64,000 nucleotides of DNA from JBCDHN01 sp965224535 (lineage in GTDB: Bacteria > Verrucomicrobiota > Verrucomicrobiia > Verrucomicrobiales > DEV007): assembly GCA_965224535.1 (NCBI GenBank), contig CBDCZR010000005.1, forward strand, positions 372,001 through 436,000, given 5' to 3'. Position numbers and translations under genes: made by a program. Below, one piece after another: positions 1 through 8,290 of this stretch (positions are counted from its first letter, which is position 1; every line of letters begins with the position of its first letter). Below the pieces are notes generated by a model. The model was given only the letters and a program-made list of their open reading frames with translations. It did no database searches and was not told the origin of the DNA.

Positions 1-1
1 G

Positions 2-616
2 CGCGCGGACGAGACATTGGCGCGAATTTCGCGTTTGGGCCGCAATTCCGCGCCCAGCCAGGAAGAGGAGTGCGAGCCGTTTTTGAAGGCGGAGCCGGAT
101 GCGGACGAAATTTTCACAGAATCCGAGCCTGCGGCGCAAAATGCGGAAACGAACGCGGAAATCCCAGTTTCAGAGCAGAAATCCGCGCCGGAGGAGACTT
201 TGGCCGCAAAACCCGATGCTGAGACGGTTCTCTACATCCCCAAGGGCTCGTTGCGCGTTCGGTTGCAAGCCTACGAAGGGTGGGTTTGCGAAGTTACGGA
301 CTGCTCGCGCTTTCAAATCACCGATGGGCAGGGTTATTCGCTGATGGAAGACGAAAGCAAGCAAGACGCGACCATCGTGGCCTCGGCCTTGCAACTCATG
401 AGTGTCCTCGGCGCGGTCGGGCCCAAAATGGGAGGCGAAGGCACGGGTTCCGGCGTTTACCTGCCGCTGGACGCCGAGCGCTGGTTGTGCGTGTTAGGGT
501 GCGAGACCCGCTACGGGCCAGTCTGCCTCAGCATGGTGACCCGGGCGCCTCTTTCCGGCCCGGCAGCCGACGAGCTAACGCGCACCCTGCGTCGCACCTT
601 GGAATCGGTCGGTTAG
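2..616 (+). CDS. hypothetical protein, 5' end uncertain (possibly cut by window edge)
   Basis: The reading frame is open from the first bases of the window, so the true start may lie outside it. The first usable start inside is TTG at 17, which gives 199 residues and has no clear ribosome binding site. The N-terminal ~70 residues are acidic, Ala/Pro/Glu-rich and probably disordered. Residues ~70-199 look globular, with alternating hydrophobic strands (LYIPKGSLRVRLQ, VYLPLDAERWLCVLGC) and a final amphipathic helix. The shape is loosely like roadblock/LC7 or a secretion-chaperone fold, but I do not recognise the family. It converges on the kinase gene at 634, 17 bp away. Confidence 0.6.
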   Translation, partial: RADETLARISRLGRNSAPSQEEECEPFLKAEPDADEIFTESEPAAQNAETNAEIPVSEQKSAPEETLAAKPDAETVLYIPKGSLRVRLQAYEGWVCEVTDCSRFQITDGQGYSLMEDESKQDATIVASALQLMSVLGAVGPKMGGEGTGSGVYLPLDAERWLCVLGCETRYGPVCLSMVTRAPLSGPAADELTRTLRRTLESVG

Positions 617-633
617 GGGTTAGGAGGCCAGCC

Positions 634-3183
634 TTACCGGCTCAGCGCCAACTCCCCGTCGCCGCTTGAGCCATTTGCACTATTTGCGCCCTGCATCACC
701 TCGTGCACCGTCTGGCACAGCGTCTCCAGCGGGTAGGGCTTTTGCAGGAACTCCACGCCGCGTTTGCGGGCTTCGTCGATGAGCGCGCGGTCGTCGGTGT
801 AGCCGCTGCTGATCAGCGCTTTCATGTCCGGCCGCAGCCCCAAAACGTGTTCCAGCACCTCGATGCCGTTGCCGTCGGGCAGCTTGGCGTCGGTGAAGAC
901 CATGTCGAAGTGGCCGCCGTGCTGGTCGAAGGTTTCAATCGCGCTGGTTTTGGTGGTGGCGGGGACGATTTCGTAGCCGCGCTTGGTCAAGGCTGCGCTG
1001 ACGAATTGCAAAACCGCGGGTTCGTCTTCGATCAGCAGGATGCGCTGACCTTCGCCGCGGGTTAGCTGCAAGGTGGGCCGCGTTTGATGTGGCTCGTTGG
1101 CAGCCGGCTCAGTTGTGGTGGGTAGGCCGATGGAGAACATGGTACCTTTGCCAGGCTCAGAATACGCTTGAACCCAGCCGCCGTGTTGCTCGGTCACGCC
1201 TAACACGACGGATAAGCCCAAGCCCGTGCCGTCGTTGCCTTTGGTGCTGAAAAACGGGTCGAAAATCTTGTCCAGCGTCGCTTTGTCCATGCCGCAGCCG
1301 CTGTCGGCTACGTCGATGAAGGTGGCCGGTTGGCCGTTGGCGCCGGCGCCGGGCCGGGTGCGAATCCAGAGGTTGCCGCCGTTGGGCATGGCGTCGCGCG
1401 CGTTGACGCAGAGGTTCATGAGCACCTGCTCGAGCTGGCTTTGATCCGCTTCAACGGGTTGGATGTCAGGGTGTAGCTCGATGTGAAACTGGATGTCTTC
1501 ACCCAGCAACCGGCGGAGGAAATTTTTCATGTCGCCGATGACGCCGTTCACGCTGAGCGGCTTTTTGATGAGGATCTGTTTGCGCGAAAAGGCGAGGAGT
1601 TGGCGGGTCAACGCGGCAGCGCTTTCCGCGGCGCGGCGAATTTCCTGCGCTTCTTCCTGGTTAGCTCCGGTGGGCATGTTGTCGAGCAGCGAATCCGCGT
1701 AGCCCATGATGGGCACGAGCATGTTGTTGAAGTCGTGGGCGATGCCGCCGGTGAGTTTGCCGATGGCTTCGAGCTTTTGCGCCTGGTTCAGCTGTTCCTG
1801 CAGTTTGCGCTGCTCGGCCTCCAGCTCGCGACGCTCCAACACGCTCTTCAAAACGTTGGCGAACATTTGGAAGAGGATGAGATCGTCTTCGCCCCAACTC
1901 TGCGGCTGATGGCTGGAAAACACCGCGCACCGGCGCACCGGAAGGGTGGGGCCGAGCGGTAGGCAAACGACGGCTTGCAGCTTCATGGCGCTCATGATGG
2001 CGCGCTCGGCGGCAGCCTCGGCGTGCACGTCTTCCAGGCGGCGGATGACCAGTCTGCCTTCCGTGTTAAGCCGCCTTGTCCAGTCCGGAACGTCGTCGCG
2101 GCCGGGTTGTTCGGCGCTGGCCAAGCGCATCAATTCCTCGTCGGCGGCCCAGAGGCAGACGGGGCGCGATTTTTGCACGCCGTCCTTTTCAAACGTCTCG
2201 TAGATGCCGCAGCAGTCGATGCCGAGCGTCTGGCCGATGCGGGCAAGGGCCTGCTGGAGGCCGGAATCGTAGGTTTCCTCGCTCAACCGAATGAGGTCAG
2301 CCGAAATTTCGATGGCGGCGCGTTCCATCTCCACGCGGCGGGCCAATTCCGAGGTCCGCTGCCTAACAAGGTCCTCAAGTTGCTGCTGGTAGCGCAAAAT
2401 CTCGCGCTCGCGGTTTTTCTTCTCCGTCACGTCGCGAAAAATCAGCACCGCGCCGACAATTTCGCCTTCCGGGTTGCGAATCGGCGCGCCGGAATCCTCG
2501 ATCGGGATTTCGCCGCCGTTCGGGCAAACCAGCACCGTGTGGTTGGCCAAATCGCGGATCTGCCCCGATTCCAGCGCTTCGATTGCCGGGTTGGCGACAG
2601 GCGCGCGGGAGGTCTCGTTGACGATGGGAAAAATTTCCTCGATCGGGCGTCCGCTGGCCTCCTCCACGCTCCAGCCGGTTAGTATTTCGGCCAGGCGGTT
2701 GAGGTATTTCACGCGGCCCCCGGCATCGGTGGCGATGACGCCGTCGCCAATGGAATTGAGCGTGGTGCTGAACCATTCCTCGCTCTTGCGCAGCTCCTCA
2801 TCGACGCGTGATTTGTGCAGCGCGATCTCAACGGTGGAGACGAGGCTGCCTTCCTCAAACGGCTTGACCACGTAGCCGAGCGGCGCGACGGTTTTGGCGC
2901 GTTCCAGCACGTTTTCCTGCGAGTAGGCGGTGAGGAAAATGACGGGAATCTGGAGTTCTTCGCGCAAAATTTTGGCGGTCTCGATACCATCGCGTTCGCC
3001 CTGGATGACGATGTCCATGAGCGCGAGATCCGGCTGGAATTCGCGGGCCAGGGCCAGAGCTTCGTCGCTGGATTTGGCCGTGCCGCAGACGTCGAATCCG
3101 CGCAATCGCAGGCATTCGGCAATGTCTTCGGCGACGAGGAGTTCGTCCTCGACGACCATGATGCGTTTGGGTTTGAGTGACAT
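634..3183 (-). CDS. hybrid sensor histidine kinase (REC-PAS-GAF-HisKA-HATPase-REC)
   Basis: Soluble 849-residue phosphorelay protein with no membrane segment. Order of domains: an N-terminal receiver (acidic pocket VEDE, phospho-acceptor D57, K107 in VVKPF), a PAS domain about 135-255, a coiled linker, a GAF-like domain about 300-445, HisKA with H483 in GGIAHDFNNML, HATPase_c with N box NLCVNARDAMP, G1 DSGCGM, F box and G2 GTGLGLS, and a C-terminal receiver with D765 in FTDAKLPDG. All catalytic residues are present. The N-terminal receiver suggests it is itself the target of another kinase, and the neighbouring kinase on the same strand is an obvious candidate partner. The input signal is unknown. 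Confidence 0.93.
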   Translation of the reverse strand: MSLKPKRIMVVEDELLVAEDIAECLRLRGFDVCGTAKSSDEALALAREFQPDLALMDIVIQGERDGIETAKILREELQIPVIFLTAYSQENVLERAKTVAPLGYVVKPFEEGSLVSTVEIALHKSRVDEELRKSEEWFSTTLNSIGDGVIATDAGGRVKYLNRLAEILTGWSVEEASGRPIEEIFPIVNETSRAPVANPAIEALESGQIRDLANHTVLVCPNGGEIPIEDSGAPIRNPEGEIVGAVLIFRDVTEKKNREREILRYQQQLEDLVRQRTSELARRVEMERAAIEISADLIRLSEETYDSGLQQALARIGQTLGIDCCGIYETFEKDGVQKSRPVCLWAADEELMRLASAEQPGRDDVPDWTRRLNTEGRLVIRRLEDVHAEAAAERAIMSAMKLQAVVCLPLGPTLPVRRCAVFSSHQPQSWGEDDLILFQMFANVLKSVLERRELEAEQRKLQEQLNQAQKLEAIGKLTGGIAHDFNNMLVPIMGYADSLLDNMPTGANQEEAQEIRRAAESAAALTRQLLAFSRKQILIKKPLSVNGVIGDMKNFLRRLLGEDIQFHIELHPDIQPVEADQSQLEQVLMNLCVNARDAMPNGGNLWIRTRPGAGANGQPATFIDVADSGCGMDKATLDKIFDPFFSTKGNDGTGLGLSVVLGVTEQHGGWVQAYSEPGKGTMFSIGLPTTTEPAANEPHQTRPTLQLTRGEGQRILLIEDEPAVLQFVSAALTKRGYEIVPATTKTSAIETFDQHGGHFDMVFTDAKLPDGNGIEVLEHVLGLRPDMKALISSGYTDDRALIDEARKRGVEFLQKPYPLETLCQTVHEVMQGANSANGSSGDGELALSR

Positions 3184-3305
3184 GTTAGGGTAAGGTTGAA
3201 ATCCGAAATCCGAAGCTCAAAATTCGAAGATTGGCCAGATTTCGGCGTGGTTTTAGGGGTAAAAGCTGGTTCGGCGACGATTGCCGCATGGTAGAAATCT
3301 GGGGA

Positions 3306-3352
3306 ATCGAGTTTCGAGTTTCGGATTTCGAGTTTCGGATTTCGAGTTTCAT
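3306..3352. repeat. short imperfect tandem repeat (14 bp unit)
   Basis: The spacer between the two kinase genes (3184-3348) holds a direct repeat of TCGAGTTTCGGATT-like units, about three copies, and a related inverted copy near 3198-3225. It has no open frame. This kind of low-complexity filler is seen between genes of related genomes; I see no regulatory signal in it. Confidence 0.6.
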
Positions 3353-4695
3353 AAGCGCTGCTTGTACTGGCTTTCGCGAAAGTGAATGACGTTGGTTAGG
3401 CCGACTCCGTTGGCGGTTTGGAGCCGGCCGTTGATTTGCTGCACTAACGTGGCCACCAAGCGCGTGCCGAGCGACCCTTCGCGCTCCGGCTTAGCTCCAT
3501 CGGGAATGCCGACGCCGTTGTCGGCCACGGTTAGCTCAAACTCGCCCTCCTGCTCCAGCGGACGCATCCGCACGAGAATATCGCCCTGCCGGCCATCCGG
3601 GAAGGCGTATTTGTAGGCGTTGGAGACCAGCTCGTTGACGATGAGGCCGCAAGGCAAGGCGGTGTCCAGCCCCAGCTTCACGTCGTCCACCTCCAGCCAG
3701 ATTTTGATGCCCGGATGCGTGCCGCCATACATGCGCTGCAGCTCCGCGGTTAGGGTGCGGGCGTAGCCTTCAAACTCGATTTCCGACAGGCTGTTGGAAT
3801 TGTAGAGCTTCTCGTGAATCAGGCCCATGGAGCGGATGCGGCTCTCGCTTTCCTGCATGATGGTGCGCATTTGCGGCTGTTCCAGACGGCGGGATTGGAG
3901 TCGCAGCAGGCTGGTTAGGATTTGCATGTTGTTCTTCACCCGGTGGTGAATTTCCTTCAGCAGCACGTCTTTTTCGCGCAGTTCCGCCTCGCGCTTGAGC
4001 GATTCCGCGAGGTCTTCGGCCATGGTGTTGAGCGAATCGGCCAGGTCGCCCACTTCATCGAGGGTGTGGATTTCCACGCGCTGGTCCAGGTTGCCGGAGG
4101 CCAGCTGATTGGCGAAAACCTGGAGCTTGGCGATGGGCTGGGTGAGGCGGCGGGCGAAGAGGAAGGACAGCGCTAACCCCAAAAGTAAGCCTAAAGTGGC
4201 GAGCAACGACGTTATGCGGTAAACTTCCCTCAGCGCGCGGCGATATTCGTCCAGCGACATACCCACGTGGATCCAGCCCCAGTTGTAGCCTTCGTAGGAA
4301 AACGGGTAGCTGTAGTGCAGCACCTCCTCGTCGACCTCCGCGCTTTCGTGCAAGAAAGAGCGCGTATCGCGGTTGGAGCTGGGACGCCAAAATTCGTCGT
4401 CTAACTCGTCAACTCGCCACGCGCCCTTGGTGAAAACCAGGCTGCTGCCATCGGCCTGCTTGGTGACCACGGCGTAGCGGACCTCCGAGCTGACATCCAC
4501 CATTTTCTGGAATTGCTCCACCACCGTCCATTGTTCCTCCGCGACGATTGCGTTGGCCGAAACACGATCCACGGAGGCAGCCAAAAGCTGGGCGCGGCCT
4601 TCCAAGTGTTCGAGCAAAAGGCGCTCTTCGCGCTTGGCGATGGTGAAGGCAAACGACCCTAACGCTAACACAACCACGCTGAGCGAAAACAGCAC
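3349..4695 (-). CDS. membrane sensor histidine kinase, HisKA_2/HWE type with HAMP
   Basis: Predicted inner-membrane kinase: transmembrane segment at the extreme N-terminus, a periplasmic sensor region about 22-160, a second transmembrane segment about 163-182, HAMP about 183-235, then the HisKA_2 dimerisation box EIHHRVKNNMQIL (phospho-acceptor around H250) and HATPase (IVNELVSNAYKYAFP, DNGVGIPDG). This class commonly signals to stand-alone receivers or PAS/receiver proteins. GTG at 4695 puts the first membrane helix at residue 1. The frame stays open upstream to 4764 and encodes a basic stretch (KSKRYLGIFPRA) typical of a cytoplasmic lead-in, so the true start may be a non-ATG codon further upstream. 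It lies 165 bp upstream of the hybrid kinase on the same strand. Confidence 0.9.
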   Translation of the reverse strand: MLFSLSVVVLALGSFAFTIAKREERLLLEHLEGRAQLLAASVDRVSANAIVAEEQWTVVEQFQKMVDVSSEVRYAVVTKQADGSSLVFTKGAWRVDELDDEFWRPSSNRDTRSFLHESAEVDEEVLHYSYPFSYEGYNWGWIHVGMSLDEYRRALREVYRITSLLATLGLLLGLALSFLFARRLTQPIAKLQVFANQLASGNLDQRVEIHTLDEVGDLADSLNTMAEDLAESLKREAELREKDVLLKEIHHRVKNNMQILTSLLRLQSRRLEQPQMRTIMQESESRIRSMGLIHEKLYNSNSLSEIEFEGYARTLTAELQRMYGGTHPGIKIWLEVDDVKLGLDTALPCGLIVNELVSNAYKYAFPDGRQGDILVRMRPLEQEGEFELTVADNGVGIPDGAKPEREGSLGTRLVATLVQQINGRLQTANGVGLTNVIHFRESQYKQRL

Positions 4696-4764
4696 CGCCC
4701 GGGGAAAAATGCCCAGGTAACGCTTCGATTTCGCGGTGTTTTCTGTAGGTGAGCGGTTCAGGGT

Positions 4765-4959
4765 TCAGGTTTTTTGGTGTTTGGGCGAGTAATTCTGCGC
4801 GTCATCACAATTAGCTTGCTCTCCAACGGCCGTGTGCCGGTGGGAGCACGACCGACAACGAGAACGATTCCCTTGGAAAAAGGCACCAGCCGCGCTCGTC
4901 GTGGCCCTTTCACACAAATCTCGCCGGACAAAGGGAAGCAAAGGCCTCGACTGGTGATC
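4765..4959. other. non-coding left flank of the REP-like array
   Basis: No credible gene. The right half (about 4905-4959) resembles the 121-bp spacer repeated at 5163-5283 and 5940-6060, so this is probably a degraded copy of the same repeat unit. The left half is unassigned. Confidence 0.5.
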
Positions 4960-5162
4960 GTCGCGTAGCGACCGTTTATCATAGCCGTGGGTTTCAACCC
5001 ACGGAAAGGCAGAACGAGGAAAATCGTCGCGTAGCGACCGCTCATGCTGTTTAGCGATTGATGACGGTTTCCCAGCTTGAGCGGTCGCTGACGCGACGAA
5101 TGGATAGGGACGCTTGTCCGTGGGTTGAAACCCACGGCTATCATCGGCGGTCGCTACGCGAC
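4960..5162. repeat. REP-like palindromic unit 1 (arms A and B, empty)
   Basis: Arm A (4960-5038) is the palindrome GTCGCGTAGCGAC, then CCGTGGGTTTCAACCCACGG (4985-5004), then GTCGCGTAGCGAC again (5026-5038). Arm B (5084-5162) is its inverse: a variant GTCGC-TGAC-GCGAC, CCGTGGGTTGAAACCCACGG (5118-5137) and GTCGCTACGCGAC (5150-5162). The arms are separated by 45 bp containing CATGCTGTTTAGCGATTGATG. Arms A and B together form a long inverted repeat. Confidence 0.9.
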
Positions 5163-5283
5163 GGATTGCGCACTTGCGTCTCCACTCGCCGGGTGGGATT
5201 TGTGGGTAAAGGACAGGGCTTGTCATGGCCTTTACGCGCAAATCTCGCCGGACAAATGGACGCAAAGGCCTCGACCGGCGATC
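5163..5283. repeat. 121-bp direct spacer repeat, copy 1
   Basis: This segment links unit 1 to unit 2 of the array and recurs at 5940-6060 with the same length and high identity (shared blocks such as CGGGTGGGATTTGTGGGTAAA). It makes the array periodic at 324 bp. No gene is visible. Confidence 0.8.
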
Positions 5284-5362
5284 GTCGCGTAGCGACCGCT
5301 GATGATAGCCGTGGGTTTCAACCCACGGACAGGCATAGCGAGAAAAATCGTCGCGTAGCGAC
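5284..5362. repeat. REP-like arm A of unit 2, immediately upstream of the transposase gene
   Basis: Same three-palindrome structure as arm A of unit 1: 5284-5296, 5309-5328, 5350-5362. It ends 23 bp before the transposase start codon. The sequence after it (CATGCTGTTTAGC) matches the A-B linker in the empty units, up to the point where the gene begins. Confidence 0.9.
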
Positions 5363-5385
5363 CGATCATGCTGTTTAGCTGCCGG

Positions 5386-5838
5386 ATGGCTAATACCTAC
5401 ACCGAACTCCAATACCATTGCGTCTTCAGCACCAAGAACCGCCAAATGCTCATTGCACCGGAAATCGAGAAGCGACTCTGGGCGATTGTGGCCGAAACCG
5501 CATCGACTCACGGTATGCATGCCCGGAAGGTTGGGGGAATCGAAAATCACATCCATGCTTGTGTCGACATTCCGAAAAACCTGACCGTATCCGAGGCCAT
5601 GAAACGGCTCAAAGGCGGCTCCTCCAAAGCTATCAACCAAGCCGGTATCACCAAAGGGCGATTCGCCTGGCAGGACGGATATTCGGCGTTCACCGTTAGT
5701 TCCTCCGCCGTTCCGGACGTTATCAAATACATCGCCAATCAACGCGAACATCATCGGAAACGAACGTTTGAGGAGGAATACGTGGCGTTGCTCGAAAAGC
5801 ACGGCGTGGAGTATGACTCGCGTTATCTCTTTGATTGA
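5386..5838 (+). CDS. tnpA: IS200/IS605-type Y1 transposase, REP-associated (RAYT-like)
   Basis: 150-residue single-domain HUH-Y1 nuclease-transposase. The HUH metal-binding motif is visible in ENHIHACVDI (~residues 60-69), and the nucleophile tyrosine in VIKYIANQREHH near residue 117. Such enzymes cut and rejoin single-stranded hairpin DNA; RAYT members are domesticated and associated with REP palindromes. ATG at 5386 gives the family-typical N-terminus MANTYTELQYHCVF. A longer frame from 5368 would begin inside the flanking repeat and is less likely. The gene sits between an A arm and a B arm exactly where other units have only a short linker, and no accessory tnpB is present. It is probably immobile itself but acts on the flanking hairpins. 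Confidence 0.92.
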   Translation: MANTYTELQYHCVFSTKNRQMLIAPEIEKRLWAIVAETASTHGMHARKVGGIENHIHACVDIPKNLTVSEAMKRLKGGSSKAINQAGITKGRFAWQDGYSAFTVSSSAVPDVIKYIANQREHHRKRTFEEEYVALLEKHGVEYDSRYLFD

Positions 5839-5860
5839 TGGCGGTTTCCCAGCTTGAGCG

Positions 5861-5939
5861 GTCGCTGACGCGACGGATGGATATGGACGCCTGTCCGTGG
5901 GTTGAAACCCACGGCTATCATCATCGGTCGCTACGCGAC
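5861..5939. repeat. REP-like arm B of unit 2, downstream of the transposase gene
   Basis: Contains GTCGC-TGAC-GCGAC (5861-5874), CCGTGGGTTGAAACCCACGG (5895-5914) and GTCGCTACGCGAC (5927-5939). It is an inverted copy of the upstream A arm, so the transposase gene lies in the loop of a large inverted repeat. The gene's stop codon lies at the edge of the repeat-derived sequence GATTGATG. Confidence 0.9.
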
Positions 5940-6060
5940 GGCTTGCGCGCTTGAGTTTCCATTTGCCGGGTGGGATTTGTGGGTAAAGGACAGAGCTTGT
6001 CCCGGCCTTCACACACACAAATCGCCAGACAAATGGACGCAAAGGCCCCGGCAGGCGATC
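5940..6060. repeat. 121-bp direct spacer repeat, copy 2
   Basis: Second copy of the spacer seen at 5163-5283, in the same position relative to the arms, joining unit 2 to unit 3. No gene is visible. Confidence 0.8.
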
Positions 6061-6263
6061 GTCGCGTAGCGACTGCTGATCATAGCCGTGGGTTTCAACC
6101 CACGGAAAGGCAGAACGAGGAAAATCGTCGCGTAGCGACCGCTCATGCCGTTTAGTGGTTGATGACGGTTTCCCAGCTTGAGCGGTCGCTGACGCGACGG
6201 ATGGATGGGGACGCTTGTCCGTGGGTTGAAACCCACGGCTATCATCAACGGTCGCTACGCGAC
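6061..6263. repeat. REP-like palindromic unit 3 (arms A and B, empty)
   Basis: Arm A 6061-6139 (palindromes 6061-6073, 6086-6105, 6127-6139) and arm B 6185-6263 (6185-6198, 6219-6238, 6251-6263), separated by 45 bp. Total length 203 bp, identical to unit 1. With unit 1 it flanks the transposase-bearing unit symmetrically. Confidence 0.9.
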
Positions 6264-6367
6264 GAATTGCGCGCTTGAGTCTCCATTTGGCGGGTGGGAT
6301 TTGTGGGTAAAAGACAGGGCTTGTCCCGATCTCACCCGCGGACCGTTCAGCCGGTTGACCGGATAAA

Positions 6368-6413
6368 TCGGGCTGAAAGCCCGAAATCGCAAAGCCCGGG
6401 GCTTCAGCCCCGG
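6368..6413. terminator. pair of GC-rich hairpins downstream of the PhnD-like gene
   Basis: Two perfect palindromes: TCGGGCT-GAA-AGCCCGA (6368-6384) and CCGGGGC-TTCA-GCCCCGG (6396-6413). They lie just past the 3' end of the minus-strand gene ending at 6480. They have no long T-tract, so they may be another REP-type repeat as much as a terminator. The flanking sequence 6264-6367 is a partial copy of the array spacer. Confidence 0.5.
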
Positions 6414-6479
6414 TGTCATTCGCGGAGGCGCAAAATCGTCCTTCGCTACGCACCTGAGTCCTTCGCCAATCCATAGATT

Positions 6480-7367
6480 TCATGAGTCCGGCTGGGTTTG
6501 CGCCTCGGCGAGTCGCGCGGCGCGTTTTTGGAGCAATTCCTCCAGACTGGTTAGCTGCGCGGGCTGAAATTCGACGAGTTTCTCCACCCGCATGAGCGTC
6601 AAAATCTGGCTGCCGTCCGGGCGGTGATGCAGGCCCGTGCCGACCTTGACGATAGTGCCCGGATTGATTTCCCGGAAGCCGTCGCGGACGCACATGACCG
6701 AGGTTAGCAACGGCGGGGAAGCGGCGAAGACGGTCAGCTTGCGCTCGAGCTGCGGGTTCAACTCGGCCATCAGCTCGAACGATTCGCGCGTGACGACGCA
6801 GGCCGCCGCCTTGCCGAAAAACACGGAGAGAACCGTCTGGCTGGTGCTCTCCGTTTGCTCGATGGCGCTGAAAAATCTCGCGGGTTCAGCTAAGCCGCGA
6901 TTGGCGAATTCTTCCTCCAACCACGTCATTGGAAGCTCCCCGGAACCGCGCTGGACCACCAGCTTTCCGCCCCTGGCCGAATCCAGACCCGCGGACGGCA
7001 AGAGAAGCAAAATTTCGTTCAGCGGGTCGTCGCCGTCACGCACGCCGGCAAGCTTGGGCGTCATGCCGTAAGTGTCGCGGTAGCGCAAAAAGTCGTAGCC
7101 GAAGATGAGGAAGAAATCGTAGCGATCCTGGCGCATCTCGGTGAGAAACGTGGCGTGATCGCGCGGAATTTCGGTGGTGTAGGCATAACCTTGCTGCTCG
7201 ACAATTTTGCGGATGAGGATCTCCGCGGCGACCTTGGCATCGCCCTGGGAAACGCTGCGCAGCGCGTCCAGCGGAAAGGCGGAGCGAAACAGCGGCGCAT
7301 CTTCGGCGGCGAGGAAAAGCGGAAACGCGGCCAAAAGCAGCGCAATGCGGGAAACGGGGGTTTTCAT
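6480..7367 (-). CDS. PhnD-like periplasmic substrate-binding protein (paralogue 2)
   Basis: 295 residues with a clean signal peptide (MKTPVSRIALLLAAFPLFLAAE). The body matches the phosphonate/phosphite binding-protein pattern: a DAKVAAEILIRKI-type helix, the FLTEMRQDRYDFFLIFGYDF segment, and a VVTRESFELMAELNPQL segment that is nearly identical in its upstream neighbour. No ABC permease or ATPase is adjacent, so it is not an evident transporter subunit. It may instead serve as a sensor-binding protein for a kinase, or feed an unlinked system. It starts 17 bp after the end of the paralogue at 7385, so the two are co-transcribed. Confidence 0.75.
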   Translation of the reverse strand: MKTPVSRIALLLAAFPLFLAAEDAPLFRSAFPLDALRSVSQGDAKVAAEILIRKIVEQQGYAYTTEIPRDHATFLTEMRQDRYDFFLIFGYDFLRYRDTYGMTPKLAGVRDGDDPLNEILLLLPSAGLDSARGGKLVVQRGSGELPMTWLEEEFANRGLAEPARFFSAIEQTESTSQTVLSVFFGKAAACVVTRESFELMAELNPQLERKLTVFAASPPLLTSVMCVRDGFREINPGTIVKVGTGLHHRPDGSQILTLMRVEKLVEFQPAQLTSLEELLQKRAARLAEAQTQPDS

Positions 7368-7384
7368 GGTCTAGGTGCGAGATT

Positions 7385-8281
7385 TCATCGGTTGGCCACT
7401 TCCGGCTGAGGTTTTTCGGTTAGCTCGCGATGGCGCTCGAACAGCCTCCGCGTCTCCTCCAGCCACTCCGGCCGAAAGACGGCGATGCGCTCGGTTTTTG
7501 TCACGGTTAGGACCTGTTTGCCGGCGGGAGTCTCGTGCAGCCGGGTGATGTCCGCGATGAAACGCTGGCGGCGCTGCGCATCGTAATTTTTCCGAAACGC
7601 CATCATCACGCAGAGCAGGGGCTCGGATTCGGCAACCGGCTTGAGCCGCGATTTGAGCTGCGGATTCAGCTCCGCCATCAGCTCCCAATCGCGCCGCGTG
7701 ACCAGGCAGAGGTCGCTTTGGCCGAAAAACGCGGGAAGGAGGGCTTTGGCCGGCTTATTTACATTGGTTAGCCCCGGAAACACCTCCTCGGGGCTGCCCA
7801 GCCCGGCTTCCACGAGCAGCGTCTCCAACCAAATGCGCTCCAGGCCAAATGTGTGCGATTCGTCCACGACCAACTGCGCGCCGGAAAAATCGCTGAGATT
7901 CGTGCTCTCCTGCCGCGCGGTCAGCAACACCAGCGACGAACGCGGGTCGTTGCCTGCCGCAAGGCTCACGGCCGCGGGATGGACGCCGAGTTCCACCCCA
8001 AAACGCAGAAAATCCAGGCTCAGGATGGGGAAAAAGTCGATCCGTTCCTCGCGAATCGCGGCCTCGAACGCGACGTGGTTTTCAACCAGCGTCACCTCCA
8101 GTTGGTGCTTGCCAAACCCCGCCATTTTGAGGATTTGGGTCATCGTCAGCTTGGCGTCGCCGGGATTCAGCCCCGCGAAGATGGAATGCGGCATGCCCAC
8201 GCTAATGCGCGATTCGCCGGCCGGGGCTAACGACCCAGCCAAGCAAAAAATCGCGGCGATGGTGGTGAAATTTCGGTTCAT
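7385..8281 (-). CDS. PhnD-like periplasmic substrate-binding protein (paralogue 1)
   Basis: 298 residues with a signal peptide (MNRNFTTIAAIFCLAGSLAPAGE). It shares family landmarks with the next gene: GDAKLTMTQILKMAG, FEAAIREERIDFFPILSLDF, and VTRRDWELMAELNPQLKSRL. The two genes are a tandem duplication with considerable divergence. It begins 9 bp after the TolC-like gene at 8291, suggesting one operon of outer-membrane channel plus two binding proteins. Which ligand it binds cannot be read from the sequence; a small oxyanion is only a family-based guess. Confidence 0.75.
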   Translation of the reverse strand: MNRNFTTIAAIFCLAGSLAPAGESRISVGMPHSIFAGLNPGDAKLTMTQILKMAGFGKHQLEVTLVENHVAFEAAIREERIDFFPILSLDFLRFGVELGVHPAAVSLAAGNDPRSSLVLLTARQESTNLSDFSGAQLVVDESHTFGLERIWLETLLVEAGLGSPEEVFPGLTNVNKPAKALLPAFFGQSDLCLVTRRDWELMAELNPQLKSRLKPVAESEPLLCVMMAFRKNYDAQRRQRFIADITRLHETPAGKQVLTVTKTERIAVFRPEWLEETRRLFERHRELTEKPQPEVANR

Positions 8282-8290
8282 GTCAGGAAA

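Noticed and set aside
4960..6263. CRISPR array in the repeat region
   Set aside because: Repeats are compound palindromes with identical spacers and a transposase gene; no short repeats with unique spacers and no cas genes.
4765..6693. 642-codon open frame on the minus strand across the repeat array
   Set aside because: It is made of repeated translations of the palindromes (RSLRDD, GFQPTD and similar), runs into the PhnD-like gene in another frame, and has no gene character.
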